DNA of 64,000 nucleotides. Source: Streptomyces sannanensis (GTDB lineage: Bacteria; Actinomycetota; Actinomycetes; Streptomycetales; Streptomycetaceae). A program made the translations under genes and the position numbers. The notes under the pieces are model-generated. The model was not told the origin of the DNA, made no database searches, and worked only from the letters and a program-made list of their open reading frames with translations. Shown piece by piece: positions 10,231 through 18,679 of the stretch. How positions within the stretch are numbered: the stretch's first letter is position 1; every line of letters begins with the position of its first letter. The stretch is taken from NCBI RefSeq assembly GCF_039536205.1, contig NZ_BAAAYL010000001.1:4154001-4218000 (forward strand). Direction: 5' to 3'.

Positions 10231-10596
10231 ACAGGCTCACGGCGTGATGCCCTGCCTCCTTCGCAGAAGCAATGACACTGCCGTGTCCCGAGGTTGCGGC
10301 CGGTCCGGTCGGGCCGCGGCCCCCATGTCCGCGCCGCCGGCCGCGGGACGGGTCGCGATCCTCCACTGACACAGCGAAACCGAAGGTGAGCGGGGGGTTA
10401 CGGGAAAATCCGGGGGAAGCGCGCCGACTCCGGGGCGAGGCGCCGGTGTTACCGCGGACACCCGTTAATAACTTCCGACGAAGTGAAGGTTCCCTCTTCC
10501 GAATGTGAATCCCGTGTGATTGGGTGAACGCCATCTGGAGCGGCGCGCGCCTTCATGCGGACGGTCGCGGGGTGGGTGTTGAGGAGAGCTCTTTCG
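10231..10596. other. 366-bp intergenic region before the peptide-binding lipoprotein
   Basis: No convincing gene on either strand. The second half has AT-richer patches (TTAATAACTT near 10464-10473, GTGTGATTGG near 10512) that probably hold the promoter of the downstream solute-binding protein. I compared it with common riboswitch signatures and could not assign one. Confidence 0.6.
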
Positions 10597-12150
10597 ATGC
10601 GGTCGAGCCGTGTGCGGATTCTGGCGATCATTGGCGTACTGCTGGCTGCCGGTGCCGGCGTCTGGCTTCTGCTGCCCTCGGCCGAGGGGAGGGAGGGCCC
10701 GATCACGGTCGGCACGACGGACGTCGTCTCCGACCTCGACCCGGCCGGGGCGTACGACGTGGGTTCATGGGCCCTCTACAGCAACGTCTACCAGACGCTG
10801 ATGAGCTTCAAGCCGGGCGCCGAGTCGCCGTCGCCCGATGCCGCGCGCAGCTGCGCCTTCCTCGGAGACGAGCTGGACACGTACCAGTGCAAGCTCCGCG
10901 ACGACATCACTTTCTCCAACGGGAACAAGATCACGGCCGAGGCCGTCAAGTACTCCTTCGACCGAGTGCTGAAGATCAAGTCGAAGGTCGGTCCGGCGCC
11001 GCTGCTGTCCACGCTGAAGTCGGTCGAGGCGGAGGGTGACACGATCACCTTCAACCTCAAGACCCGTGACGCCACCTTCCCGTCCAAGATCGCCACGGGT
11101 GCCGCCGCGATCGTGGATCCCGCGAAGTACCCGGCGGACGCCGTGCGCAAGGGCAACGAGGTGGACGGCTCGGGGCCGTACATACTGAAGTCCCGCACCA
11201 AGGACACCGTCCTGCTGGAGCCGAACCCCTCGTACAAGGGCCTCTTCTCGAACGACGGGCAGCCGATCAAGATCCGCTACTACGAGGACTCGGAGCTGCT
11301 CAAGGCCGCCTGGGACGCCAAGGAGATCGACGTCGTCCACCGTGAACTGCCGTCGTCCTATCTGTCCGAGCTGGCGCCCACCAACAAGGACAGGCACGTC
11401 AACATCACCGCCGGCACCGAGACCCGCAATCTCGTCTTCAACGTCCGCAAGGGCAAGCCGGGCGCGGAGGTCAACGTGCGACGGGCCGTCGCCACGCTGA
11501 TCGACCGTACGAAGCTGGCGTCGACCACCTTCAACGGCACCGTCGAGCCGCTGTACTCGGTGATCCCGCAGGGCGTCCTCGGGCACTCCACCGCATTCTT
11601 CGACACCTACCCGGAGCCCTCCGCCAAGGCGGCCGAGCGGCTTCTGCAGGAGGCCGGTGTCGAGACGCCGGTCGGCATCAAGCTGGGGTACCGGAAGACG
11701 GTCTCCGCCGAGGCGGAGGCGCAGGCTCTGAAGAAGGAGCTGGAGGCGGACGACCTGTTCAAGGTGGAGCTGGTCGGCAAGGAGGAGTGGACCGAGTTCC
11801 AGAACGCCTACACCTCCGGTGAGTACGACGCGTACACGCTGAGCTGGATCGCGGACTTCCCCGACCCCGACAACTTCGCCGGACCGCTGGTCGGTGCGGA
11901 CAACAGCCTCGGCAACGGCTACTCCGACCCGGAGATCGACAAGCTGATCCAGCAGACCCAGCAGCACAGCGACCGAGGCCGGGCCGTCGAACCCTTCAAG
12001 AAGATCCAGGAGATCGTGGCCAAGGACGTCCCCGTGGTGCCGCTGTGGCAGCGCAAGGACTATGTGCTGGCCGACAAGGACGTCGTCGGGTCCCACATCC
12101 TCTCGGACAGCACGGGCATGTGGCGTCTGTGGGAACTGGGCTGGATCTGA
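10597..12150 (+). CDS. ABC transporter substrate-binding protein, family 5 (oligopeptide type)
   Basis: A 517-residue periplasmic-type binding protein of solute-binding family 5 (SBP_bac_5; DppA/OppA-like). The N-terminus has a hydrophobic export or anchor segment (residues 6-25), and I see no lipobox cysteine. The mature protein has the family hallmarks: GTTDVVSDLDPAGAYD near residue 40, the KLRDDITFSNGNKITAEAVKYSFDRVL box near 105-130, and a C-terminal DVPVVPLWQRKDY segment. It likely binds peptides or related compounds. No permease or ATPase genes are adjacent, so it is an orphan here. ATG 10597 follows GAGGAGAGC. Confidence 0.88.
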   Translation: MRSSRVRILAIIGVLLAAGAGVWLLLPSAEGREGPITVGTTDVVSDLDPAGAYDVGSWALYSNVYQTLMSFKPGAESPSPDAARSCAFLGDELDTYQCKLRDDITFSNGNKITAEAVKYSFDRVLKIKSKVGPAPLLSTLKSVEAEGDTITFNLKTRDATFPSKIATGAAAIVDPAKYPADAVRKGNEVDGSGPYILKSRTKDTVLLEPNPSYKGLFSNDGQPIKIRYYEDSELLKAAWDAKEIDVVHRELPSSYLSELAPTNKDRHVNITAGTETRNLVFNVRKGKPGAEVNVRRAVATLIDRTKLASTTFNGTVEPLYSVIPQGVLGHSTAFFDTYPEPSAKAAERLLQEAGVETPVGIKLGYRKTVSAEAEAQALKKELEADDLFKVELVGKEEWTEFQNAYTSGEYDAYTLSWIADFPDPDNFAGPLVGADNSLGNGYSDPEIDKLIQQTQQHSDRGRAVEPFKKIQEIVAKDVPVVPLWQRKDYVLADKDVVGSHILSDSTGMWRLWELGWI

Positions 12151-12179
12151 CGGTCGGCTGAGACCGGGTCAAGGCCGAC

Positions 12180-12203
12180 GAGGGGGCGCGTGAGCGCCCC
12201 CTC
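12180..12203. terminator. Hairpin between convergent genes
   Basis: GAGGGGGCGC (12180-12189) pairs perfectly with GCGCCCCCTC (12194-12203) around a GTGA loop. It lies 30 bases after the solute-binding gene and overlaps the last two bases of the convergent TetR gene, so it can serve both directions. Confidence 0.8.
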
Positions 12204-12930
12204 AGCTGTTCTCCTTCCCGGTCCTGCCGTTGGCGGCCATGCTCGCCGCGGTCGGCATGAAGTCGCCGAGCAGATCGTGGGTCTCGCGCACCAGCGGCCG
12301 CAGCAGCCGGAACCGGGACAGCGAGATCGCCCGGGCGGTCACCGGTGCCAGACGGGTCACCAGACGGCGGCTGTTCGCACAGCCCTCGGAGCGGTCGTAC
12401 ACCCAGAAGAGCACCACGCCCATCTGCTGCAGCCACAGCAGCTGCGGCAGCAACTCGGCCAGTTCCGGGTCGATCTTGGTGTCCGCCCCCGCCAGTACGG
12501 TCCGGTGCACCTCGATCGCCGCCTCGCGGGGACCCGCGGACTCCGGCGAGAAGGGACTCAGCGGGCTGTCCGGGTCGGCGGCGTTCTTGAAGAACTGCGC
12601 CGCGAACCGCTGGTACGGCTCGGCGATGTCCAGCCACGCCAGAAGGACGGCGCGGATACGGGCCGCGAGGTCCCTCTCGTCGCCCAGGGCCTCTTCGACG
12701 GCCGCCTGGTGCTGCTTGCCGATCCGGTCGTAGAAGCCCTGGACGAGGTGCTCCTTGGAGGCGAAGTAGTAGTACGCGTTGCCGACCGAGACCCCGGCCT
12801 CCTGGGCGATGGCCCGCATCGTGGTCTTGTCGTATCCGCGTTCCTGGAAGAGCCGCAGCGCCGTCTCGAGGATGAGGCTGCGCGTCTGCTCGCTCTTCGA
12901 GGGTTTGGCGTTCTCCTTCAGGTCCTTCAC
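12202..12930 (-). CDS. TetR family transcriptional regulator
   Basis: A 242-residue TetR-type repressor. The N-terminal helix-turn-helix is typical: TRSLILETALRLFQERGYDKTTMRAIAQEAGVS with recognition segment GNAYYYFASKEHLV (about 50-63). The C-terminal ligand-binding region is helical, with no recognisable ligand signature. GTG 12928-12930 is the likely start; a TAGGGT hexamer a few bases upstream suggests a leaderless or very short-leader transcript. The target is not obvious: neighbours are the convergent peptide-binding gene and the co-directional SMP-30 gene upstream. Confidence 0.88.
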   Translation of the reverse strand: MKDLKENAKPSKSEQTRSLILETALRLFQERGYDKTTMRAIAQEAGVSVGNAYYYFASKEHLVQGFYDRIGKQHQAAVEEALGDERDLAARIRAVLLAWLDIAEPYQRFAAQFFKNAADPDSPLSPFSPESAGPREAAIEVHRTVLAGADTKIDPELAELLPQLLWLQQMGVVLFWVYDRSEGCANSRRLVTRLAPVTARAISLSRFRLLRPLVRETHDLLGDFMPTAASMAANGRTGKENS

Positions 12931-13090
12931 GATCCCCGACCCTAACGCGGCCGGCCGCACCCGCCGCGGGGCGGTGAGGTCGGCCGCCGGCCCGGGCGGA
13001 AGAGCTTCACGACCGGGCCGCGGCCGACATGGCGCGCGTCGGGATCCGCGTGGACGGGGCCGCCAGGGGCTTCCCGCCCCGGGGCTGCCC

Positions 13091-14005
13091 TCAGATCCTG
13101 GGTGCACCTGTCACCGACATCACCAGCGAGTACAGGGAGGTGGTCGCGGTGATGAAGAGGCGGTTGTTCTTGGGGCCGCCGAAGGCGATGTTGGACACCG
13201 CCTCGGGGGTGCGCAGCCGGCCGATGAGGGTGCCGTCCGGGTCGTAGCAGTGCACCCCGTCGTAGAAGGCGGCGGCCCAGAGCCGGCCCCCGTCGTCGAA
13301 GCGGATGTTGTCGAACCGGTGCTCTTTGCACTCGGCGAAGACCCGGCCCTCGGAGAGGGTGCCGTTCTCGCGCACGTCGAAGGCGCGGATATGGGCGTTG
13401 CGGGTGTCGGAGACGTACAACTGCCGCTCGTCCGGAGAGAAGACCAGTCCGTTGGGCCCGCCGAAGCCGTCCGCCACCAGGCGCACCTCGCCGGTGCCGG
13501 GATCGATCCGGTAGACGTTGCAGGCACCGATCTCGCTCTCGGCTCGGTGGCCCTCGTAGTCGCTGGTGATGCCGAAGTCCGGGTCGGAGAACCAGATCGA
13601 GCCGTCGGAGTGCACGACCGCGTCGTTCGGGCTGTTCAGCCGCTTGCCTTCGAAGCGGTCGGCGAGGACGGTGACACGGCCGTCGTGCTCGGTGCGGGTG
13701 ACCCGCCGGTTGCCCTGCTCGCAGCTGATCAGCCGGCCCCGCCGGTCGAGGGTGTTGCCGTTGATGTGCCCCGCGGGTGAGCGGAACACGCTCACCGCCT
13801 CCGTTGTCTCGTCCCAGCGCAGCAGGCGGTCGTTGGGGATGTCGCTCCAGATGAGCTGGCGCCAGGCGGGCAGATAGACCGGGCCCTCGGTCCAGCGGCA
13901 GCCGGTGTGGAGCCGCTCCAGCTGAACGTCGCCGTAGGCGCACCGTCCGGTGCGGAACCGCTCGTCCAGGATCTCGTACACCTCGTCGTGGACACTTCCA
14001 GGCAT
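13091..14005 (-). CDS. SMP-30/gluconolactonase/LRE family protein
   Basis: A 304-residue six-bladed beta-propeller of the SMP-30 family. Visible metal-site segments are the N-terminal TEGPVYLP acid, the central NSPNDAVVHSDGSIWFSDP Asn and the GPNGLVFSPDERQLYVSDT segment with its Asn and Asp. Family members are calcium- or zinc-dependent lactonases acting on sugar lactones; the substrate here is unknown. It is transcribed divergently from the Lrp-type regulator with 76 bases between starts and a 17-bp palindrome in the gap, so it is probably the regulator's target. Confidence 0.88.
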   Translation of the reverse strand: MPGSVHDEVYEILDERFRTGRCAYGDVQLERLHTGCRWTEGPVYLPAWRQLIWSDIPNDRLLRWDETTEAVSVFRSPAGHINGNTLDRRGRLISCEQGNRRVTRTEHDGRVTVLADRFEGKRLNSPNDAVVHSDGSIWFSDPDFGITSDYEGHRAESEIGACNVYRIDPGTGEVRLVADGFGGPNGLVFSPDERQLYVSDTRNAHIRAFDVRENGTLSEGRVFAECKEHRFDNIRFDDGGRLWAAAFYDGVHCYDPDGTLIGRLRTPEAVSNIAFGGPKNNRLFITATTSLYSLVMSVTGAPRI

Positions 14006-14027
14006 GATTCCCCCTCACAGGCCGTAT

Positions 14028-14044
14028 GCCGAATGTCATTCGGC
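14028..14044. promoter_or_regulatory. 17-bp palindromic operator, SMP-30/Lrp intergenic region
   Basis: GCCGAATGTCATTCGGC is a perfect palindrome around a central T. It lies between the divergent SMP-30 and Lrp/AsnC genes, 23 bases from one start and 38 from the other. The likely ligand is the adjacent regulator, controlling itself and the lactonase gene. Confidence 0.7.
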
Positions 14045-14081
14045 TGATCATCAGCATGTCAGAACGGGATATGGTGACGCC

Positions 14082-14546
14082 ATGGGGAACGGGAATGTCG
14101 ACGACATCGACCGCGCACTGATCGCGCTGCTTCAGCAGGACGCCACGGCGGCCTATGCCGCACTCGGCAGGGCCGTCGGGCTCTCGGCGGGTGCCGCGCA
14201 CGAGCGGGTCCGCAAGCTGCGCGAGCGTGGGGTCATCCGCCGGACGACCGTGGACGTCGACCCGGCGGCGCTCGGGCGGGGAGTGCTGGCCTTCGTCATG
14301 GTCGAGTCGTCGGCGTGGATGGGCGACTCCGCCGACGCGTTCGCCGCCATCCCCGAGATCCTGGAGGCTCATGTCATCGCGGGCAGCGCCTCCGTCCTGG
14401 TGAAGGTGCGCACGGCGACCACCGAGCAGCTCCAGGACGTACTTCGGCGCATCTACGCCATCGACGGTGTGAGCGGCACTCAGGCCACGGTCTCGCTCGA
14501 GACCTTCTTCGAGCGGCCGGTGTCGCCGGGTGCGGCCGAAGGCTGA
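14082..14546 (+). CDS. Lrp/AsnC family transcriptional regulator
   Basis: A 154-residue regulator. The N-terminal winged helix-turn-helix begins IDRALIALLQQDATAAYAALGRAVG and contains the recognition helix SAGAAHERVRKLRERGVI (about 43-60). The C-terminal RAM-type ligand-binding beta-alpha-beta domain spans about 72-145. ATG 14082 fits the domain start. It is divergent from the SMP-30 gene and shares the palindrome with it, typical of local autoregulation. Its last 67 bases overlap the convergent MFS gene. Confidence 0.9.
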   Translation: MGNGNVDDIDRALIALLQQDATAAYAALGRAVGLSAGAAHERVRKLRERGVIRRTTVDVDPAALGRGVLAFVMVESSAWMGDSADAFAAIPEILEAHVIAGSASVLVKVRTATTEQLQDVLRRIYAIDGVSGTQATVSLETFFERPVSPGAAEG

Positions 14547-15727
14547 CCGAACCTGCGCACGCCCGGCACGAGGGCCGTCCCCAGGCAGGCTGCGCCGACG
14601 GTGAACGCCGCCGCCGTGAGCGGCACTTCGGGCCCCCATGCCTCGGCGGCCAGGGGTGCCAGGGCGTAGCCGAGCGGCATCGCGCCGAGCGAGAGCAGCC
14701 AGTCGTACGAGGTGACGCGGGCCAGCGCGTGCGCCGGGACGGCGGACTGGACCGCGGTCCCCCAGACGGGGGAGAGGAAACCGAGCCCCGCCTGGGCGAT
14801 CCCGTACGCGGCGATGGTCACCGGGGCGGGGGCGGAGAGCGCCAGCAGCCCCAGCGGCAGGACATAGGTGGCGAGCCCCAGATTGGCGACCAGCACCGGA
14901 CGGCGCGGCCGGGCCCGGCCCGCGAGGAGCGAGCCGAGGAGCAGGCCGACCGCTCCGGTCTGGAGGAAGGCCACCCAGACGCCCTGGCCGCCCAGTTCAT
15001 GGACGGCGACGGCGGGGCCGAGGGTCATCAGGACGGCGGCCGCGCCGTTCCAGGCGGAGTGGGCGACCAGGCTGGTCCAGTACCAGTCGCGGGAGCGGAC
15101 CTCGCTCCAGCCCTCACGGAGATCGGCGACCAGTGAACGCCGCGCAATCGGGACGTGCCTCACCCGGATCACGGAGAGCAGCGCGGCACTGACCGCGAAG
15201 CTCGCCCCGTCCAGGACGAACGCCCAGCCGGGCCCGGCGGTGGCGACCAGCAGTCCGCCGAGGGCCGGCCCGCCGAGCCGGGTGGCGCTGTTCACGACCC
15301 CCAGCAGCGCGTTGGCGCGCTGGAGGTTCCCGGCCTCCACGGTGCCGGTGATCAGGGGCGATGCGGTCGGCATGGCGAAGGCGGAGGCGGCGCCGCCGAC
15401 CGCCTCGGCGACCGCGATCTGCCACAGCTCCGGGTCCCCGCCGAGGAGTTCGTACCCGACGAAAAGCTGGGCCGCGCATCGTACGAGATCGGTGGTGAGC
15501 GCGACGGTACGGGCGTTGAAGCGGTCGCCGATCACTCCGCCGAACGGCAGCAGCAGGAGCTTGGGCACCATCGCGCAGCCGAGGACGAGCGCGAGGGCAC
15601 CGGCCGATCCGGTGGCCTTGATGACGGCGAGCGTGAGGGCGACGGGGATCACTGCGTCGCCGAGAAGGGAGAGCGTGCGGCCGGCGAAGAGCAGTCGGAA
15701 GGAGCGGGTACGGAGGGGATGAGGCAT
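14480..15727 (-). CDS. MFS transporter
   Basis: A 415-residue major facilitator with about 12 membrane segments. The loop 2-3 motif is present as GVIGDRFNARTVALTTD near residues 60-76. It resembles the EntS/MefA-like drug or siderophore exporters. It is divergent from the MarR gene with an inverted repeat in between, so it is probably repressed by that regulator and induced by a small aromatic or toxic ligand. ATG 15725-15727 is the chosen start; a TTG three codons upstream is possible. The 3' end overlaps the Lrp gene by 67 bases. Confidence 0.88.
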   Translation of the reverse strand: MPHPLRTRSFRLLFAGRTLSLLGDAVIPVALTLAVIKATGSAGALALVLGCAMVPKLLLLPFGGVIGDRFNARTVALTTDLVRCAAQLFVGYELLGGDPELWQIAVAEAVGGAASAFAMPTASPLITGTVEAGNLQRANALLGVVNSATRLGGPALGGLLVATAGPGWAFVLDGASFAVSAALLSVIRVRHVPIARRSLVADLREGWSEVRSRDWYWTSLVAHSAWNGAAAVLMTLGPAVAVHELGGQGVWVAFLQTGAVGLLLGSLLAGRARPRRPVLVANLGLATYVLPLGLLALSAPAPVTIAAYGIAQAGLGFLSPVWGTAVQSAVPAHALARVTSYDWLLSLGAMPLGYALAPLAAEAWGPEVPLTAAAFTVGAACLGTALVPGVRRFGQPSAAPGDTGRSKKVSSETVA

Positions 15728-15737
15728 GACGCGCAAT

Positions 15738-15772
15738 GTATTTCGCTGTCGAATTATTCGTCAACGAAATAC
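15738..15772. promoter_or_regulatory. Inverted-repeat operator between MFS and MarR genes
   Basis: GTATTTCG (15738-15745) and CGAAATAC (15765-15772) form exact arms across an AT-rich centre that also holds TCGAATTATTCG. It sits in the 72-bp divergent promoter region, starting 11 bases from the MFS start. MarR proteins typically bind AT-rich inverted repeats in such positions. Confidence 0.7.
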
Positions 15773-15799
15773 TTTTGGTGCGGGCGTACGATCGACCGC

Positions 15800-16312
15800 A
15801 TGGAACCCCGCGACTGGACCGACGGGCACGTGGAGCTCTGGCTGCCCGTCCTGCCCGACCTCGACCCCGACATCGAGGGTGCGGTCACCCGGATGCAGAA
15901 ACTGTCGGTGCATCTGCGCCGGGTGCGGGAGCAGTCCCTGGTCGACGTCGACCTGGAACGCCATGAGTTCGACACCCTGCACAAGCTCGCGGGCCGCGGC
16001 GGCACCGCGACACCGTCGCAGCTCGCCGCCGACCTCGACCTCGCCCCTGCCTCGGTCACCGGCCGCCTCGACGGCCTGGAACGGCGCGGCCTGGTCCACC
16101 GCACGCCGTCCAAGACCGACCGCCGCCGGGTCGACGTCGAACTGACCGCCGCCGGGCGGTCGATCTGGGCGGGCGCGATGGATGAGCTCGGGCACGAGGA
16201 GCACCGGCTGCTGGGCGTGCTCTCGCCCGACGAGCGCAAGCAGCTCAACGACATGCTGCGCCAGATCATGGTGGTGGCCGAGGAGGGCGGCGGCGCGCAC
16301 TGGGACCACTGA
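15800..16312 (+). CDS. MarR family transcriptional regulator
   Basis: A 170-residue winged-helix regulator. The DNA-binding helix is in TPSQLAADLDLAPASVTGRLDGLERRGLV (about 72-100) and the wing has the conserved D-R-R pattern in SKTDRRRVDVELT. ATG 15800 fits. It is divergent from an MFS exporter across an inverted repeat, the usual arrangement for a MarR repressor controlling its own gene and an efflux pump. Confidence 0.9.
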   Translation: MEPRDWTDGHVELWLPVLPDLDPDIEGAVTRMQKLSVHLRRVREQSLVDVDLERHEFDTLHKLAGRGGTATPSQLAADLDLAPASVTGRLDGLERRGLVHRTPSKTDRRRVDVELTAAGRSIWAGAMDELGHEEHRLLGVLSPDERKQLNDMLRQIMVVAEEGGGAHWDH

Positions 16313-16384
16313 TCTTGGGCTGTGCCGCCGCGAGGGCGGATGCGAGGCGGCGTGGCTGGAACCGAATGCGTTCCCACGAGCGGG

Positions 16385-16426
16385 CGAGGGCCCCGCACCC
16401 GGGGTGAACCGGGTGCGGGGCCCTCG
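16385..16426. terminator. 18-bp stem hairpin between convergent genes, copy 1
   Basis: Arms 16385-16402 and 16409-16426 are exact reverse complements (CGAGGGCCCCGCACCCGG) around a six-base loop. It lies between the convergent MarR and CAP-domain genes and probably ends transcription from both sides. The arms are identical to those of the hairpin exactly 1,300 bases downstream. Confidence 0.85.
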
Positions 16427-16481
16427 TGGAGGATGATCTCGTTGTGCGCTGCACAACGATTCCGCGGAAGCGGATGCGGCA

Positions 16482-16997
16482 TCAGCCAGATGCCGTCGCG
16501 AAGACCTGGACCACGCGGTCTCCGGCTACGCCGACACCGGTGTTGGTGAGCTCGCAGTTGTCGATGTTGGCCTTGTGGCCAGGGCTGTTGAGCCAGCCGG
16601 TGACGTGGGCCTGTGCTGTTCCCTGGCCGGGTCCGGATACGTTCTCGGCCCAGGCGTTCCTGTTTGCGGTGAACTTGTACCCGGTGCGCTCGATCCGGGT
16701 CTTCACGTCGGAACCGTCAGAACCGGTGTGGCCCGTGAGGTTGTTCCGCTCCATGTCGTCGGCATGGGCCTGGGCGGCCTGGGTGAGCTGCGCGTTCACG
16801 GCCAGGGCCGAGCAACCGGCTTTCTGCCGTTCCTGGTTGATCATGGTGAGGATCTCGTTTGCCGAGACCTGTTGTACGTCGACCGCCGGCGTCGTCATGG
16901 TGGCGGCGCTTGCGGCGGCGGCTCCGGTGAACAGCAGGAGCGGGGCTGCGCACGCGGCGACGGCTGTGCGACGTACTCGCTGGGCTTTCGTGTGCAT
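16482..16997 (-). CDS. Secreted CAP/SCP-domain protein
   Basis: A 171-residue exported protein. Residues 1-32 are a signal peptide (basic start MHTKAQRVRR, hydrophobic core, cleavage after ASA). The remainder is a CAP (SCP/PR1) domain with the LTQAAQAHADDMERNN helix, the HTGSDGS segment, AWAENVSGPG and the WLNSPGHKANI signature. Bacterial CAP proteins are extracellular; their activity is mostly unknown. The start is ATG 16995-16997 with AAAGGGGA upstream. No operon partner is visible. Confidence 0.9.
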   Translation of the reverse strand: MHTKAQRVRRTAVAACAAPLLLFTGAAAASAATMTTPAVDVQQVSANEILTMINQERQKAGCSALAVNAQLTQAAQAHADDMERNNLTGHTGSDGSDVKTRIERTGYKFTANRNAWAENVSGPGQGTAQAHVTGWLNSPGHKANIDNCELTNTGVGVAGDRVVQVFATASG

Positions 16998-17684
16998 GAC
17001 ATCCCCTTTCGCGGTGCGGTGGGGGCGCGTCGACAGAGCGCCCGCCACCGAGAGCTTTCTCCGGTACATCCCTCTCGTGAGGGTCTGTCCCGGGTAGCTC
17101 CTCATCGATTCTGGGTGCCCGAGGGCAATGGCGCACCTCGAGACTCACTCCACTGACGGTGCATGGCTTGACACTGTGCGTCACGAGGCTGCGTTCCCCG
17201 GCGCCCATGCCGTCGGCGGTTTCTCGCCGGGCCGCTCGTTGCATTTCGTCCGATTACTTGATTCGGGTGGTGTTCCGGCAGGGCCGGGCCCGGCTCTCCC
17301 GCCGTTTGCCGAACTCCCGTAGACGGTCCGCCGATTCGCGGTCTGCCGCCCATGCGAAGATCCACCCGCTGGACGTGCCTGGCTGATATGTGCGGCTGTC
17401 GCCGTCGCGCTTCCGCTGTTGCGGTTTGGGGTGCCAACTCCCCGTACCGGCATCCGGATTGACCTTGGGGCGGCTCCGGCGTGCGGACCTGCCCGGGTCG
17501 GGGCCACTGCCGTCCTGGCCCCGCGTCGTGCCGGAGGACCGGTACGCGGGAGCCCCGAGGCATCCCGGTGGTCATCTCCGGCCCGCCGGACTCCGGAGGC
17601 CGGTCGGCTGCTCGTGGCCGCGGGCGTCGTCGCGGTCGGCATCACGACGGCTGACGAGCGCCGCTGGGCAGGACCGGAAAACGG

Positions 17685-17726
17685 CGAGGGCCCCGCACCC
17701 GGGATGAACCGGGTGCGGGGCCCTCG
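17685..17726. terminator. 18-bp stem hairpin, copy 2
   Basis: Same arms as the hairpin at 16385-16426; the loop is GATGAA instead of GGTGAA. It lies about 195 bases beyond the sdhB stop, possibly a second-line terminator for the sdh operon or a copy of a mobile palindrome. Confidence 0.75.
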
Positions 17727-17866
17727 TGGATCACGAGCCGAAGCGACCACCGCCGGACGGAGGTCGGCGCAGCGGCCCGCAGTGACCTATGCGGCTTCGC
17801 CGCATGGCTGCGAGGCGCCCCGGCGCCGAGCAGCGCGAGGGGCGCGTCAGCAGGCCGGTGCCCCTC

Positions 17867-17912
17867 CCGGCAACGTTTGCCACGCCGCTCCTTGACGGGT
17901 AAACGTTGCCGG
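17867..17912 (-). terminator. Terminator hairpin of the sdh operon
   Basis: CCGGCAACGTTTGCC (17867-17881) pairs with GGTAAACGTTGCCGG (17898-17912), 15 bp with one G-U. It lies nine bases beyond the sdhB stop codon on the operon's strand. The right arm is part of the 39-bp sequence also found at 4235. Confidence 0.8.
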
Positions 17913-17920
17913 TCGCGGCA

Positions 17921-18679
17921 CTAGAAGCGGCGCGTGATCAGCGCGCGCTTCACTTCCTGGATCGCCTTCGTGACCTCGATACCGCGCGGGCAGGCGTCCG
18001 TGCAGTTGAAGGTCGTACGGCAGCGCCAGACGCCGTCCTTGTCGTTCAGGATCTCCAGCCGCTGCTCGCCGGCCTCGTCACGCGAGTCGAAGATGAAGCG
18101 GTGCGCGTTGACGATCGCCGCCGGGCCGAAGTACTGGCCGTCGTTCCAGAAGACCGGGCAGGACGACGTGCACGCGGCGCACAGGATGCACTTGGTGGTG
18201 TCGTCGAAGCGCTCGCGGTCCTCGGCGGACTGCAGGCGCTCACGCGTCGGCTCGTTGCCCCTGGTGATGAGGAACGGCATGACGTCGCGGTACGCCTGGA
18301 AGAACGGCTCCATGTCCACGACCAGGTCCTTGAGGACCGTGAGGCCCTTGATGGCCTCGACCGTGATGGGCTTCTCCGGGTTGATGTCCTTGATCAGCGT
18401 CTTGCAGGCAAGCCTGTTCTTGCCGTTGATCCGCATCGCGTCGGAGCCGCAGATGCCGTGCGCGCAGGAGCGGCGGAAGGTGAGCGTGCCGTCCAGGTCC
18501 CACTTGATCTTGTGGAGACCGTCGAGCACGCGCTCCTTCGGGTCGATCTCGATCTGGAAGTCCTGCCAGGTCGCCTCTTCCGAGATCTCCGGGTTGAACC
18601 GGCGGATCCGGAAGGTGACCGTGATGTACGGGGAGGCCTTGGACGCCGCCTCGACCTTGTCCATGACAGGGGTAGCCAT
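17921..18679 (-). CDS. sdhB: Succinate dehydrogenase iron-sulfur subunit
   Basis: A 252-residue SdhB, carrying electrons from the flavoprotein to quinone through three Fe-S clusters. [2Fe-2S] ligands are C72, C77, D80 and C92 (CAHGICGSD; the Asp ligand is the same as in E. coli). The other clusters use C164, C167, C170 and C174, and C220, C226 and C230. The gene is last in sdhCDAB; its ATG overlaps the sdhA stop codon by one base, so translation is probably coupled. The stop is TAG next to the terminator hairpin. Confidence 0.96.
   Translation of the reverse strand: MATPVMDKVEAASKASPYITVTFRIRRFNPEISEEATWQDFQIEIDPKERVLDGLHKIKWDLDGTLTFRRSCAHGICGSDAMRINGKNRLACKTLIKDINPEKPITVEAIKGLTVLKDLVVDMEPFFQAYRDVMPFLITRGNEPTRERLQSAEDRERFDDTTKCILCAACTSSCPVFWNDGQYFGPAAIVNAHRFIFDSRDEAGEQRLEILNDKDGVWRCRTTFNCTDACPRGIEVTKAIQEVKRALITRRF

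Larger units (their letters stand above)
16998..17920. other. About 0.9 kb without a supported gene
   Basis: Open frames occur on both strands, but none has a ribosome binding site, recognisable domain or normal composition, and they run through hairpins. The stretch contains a perfect ATGCGGC-TTC-GCCGCAT hairpin (17789-17805), the repeated 18-bp-stem hairpin at 17685 and the sdh terminator at 17867. It looks like accumulated intergenic or decayed sequence; its left end holds the promoter of the CAP gene. Confidence 0.6.

Noticed and set aside
10381..10460. Possible riboswitch ahead of the peptide-binding lipoprotein
   Set aside because: G-rich segments do not pair into any aptamer I can recognise (cobalamin, SAM, TPP, glycine, c-di-AMP all lacking signatures).
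17102..17895. Several open frames on both strands in the region upstream of the CAP gene
   Set aside because: No ribosome binding sites, no recognisable domains, frames cross hairpins, and amino-acid composition is that of random high-GC DNA.
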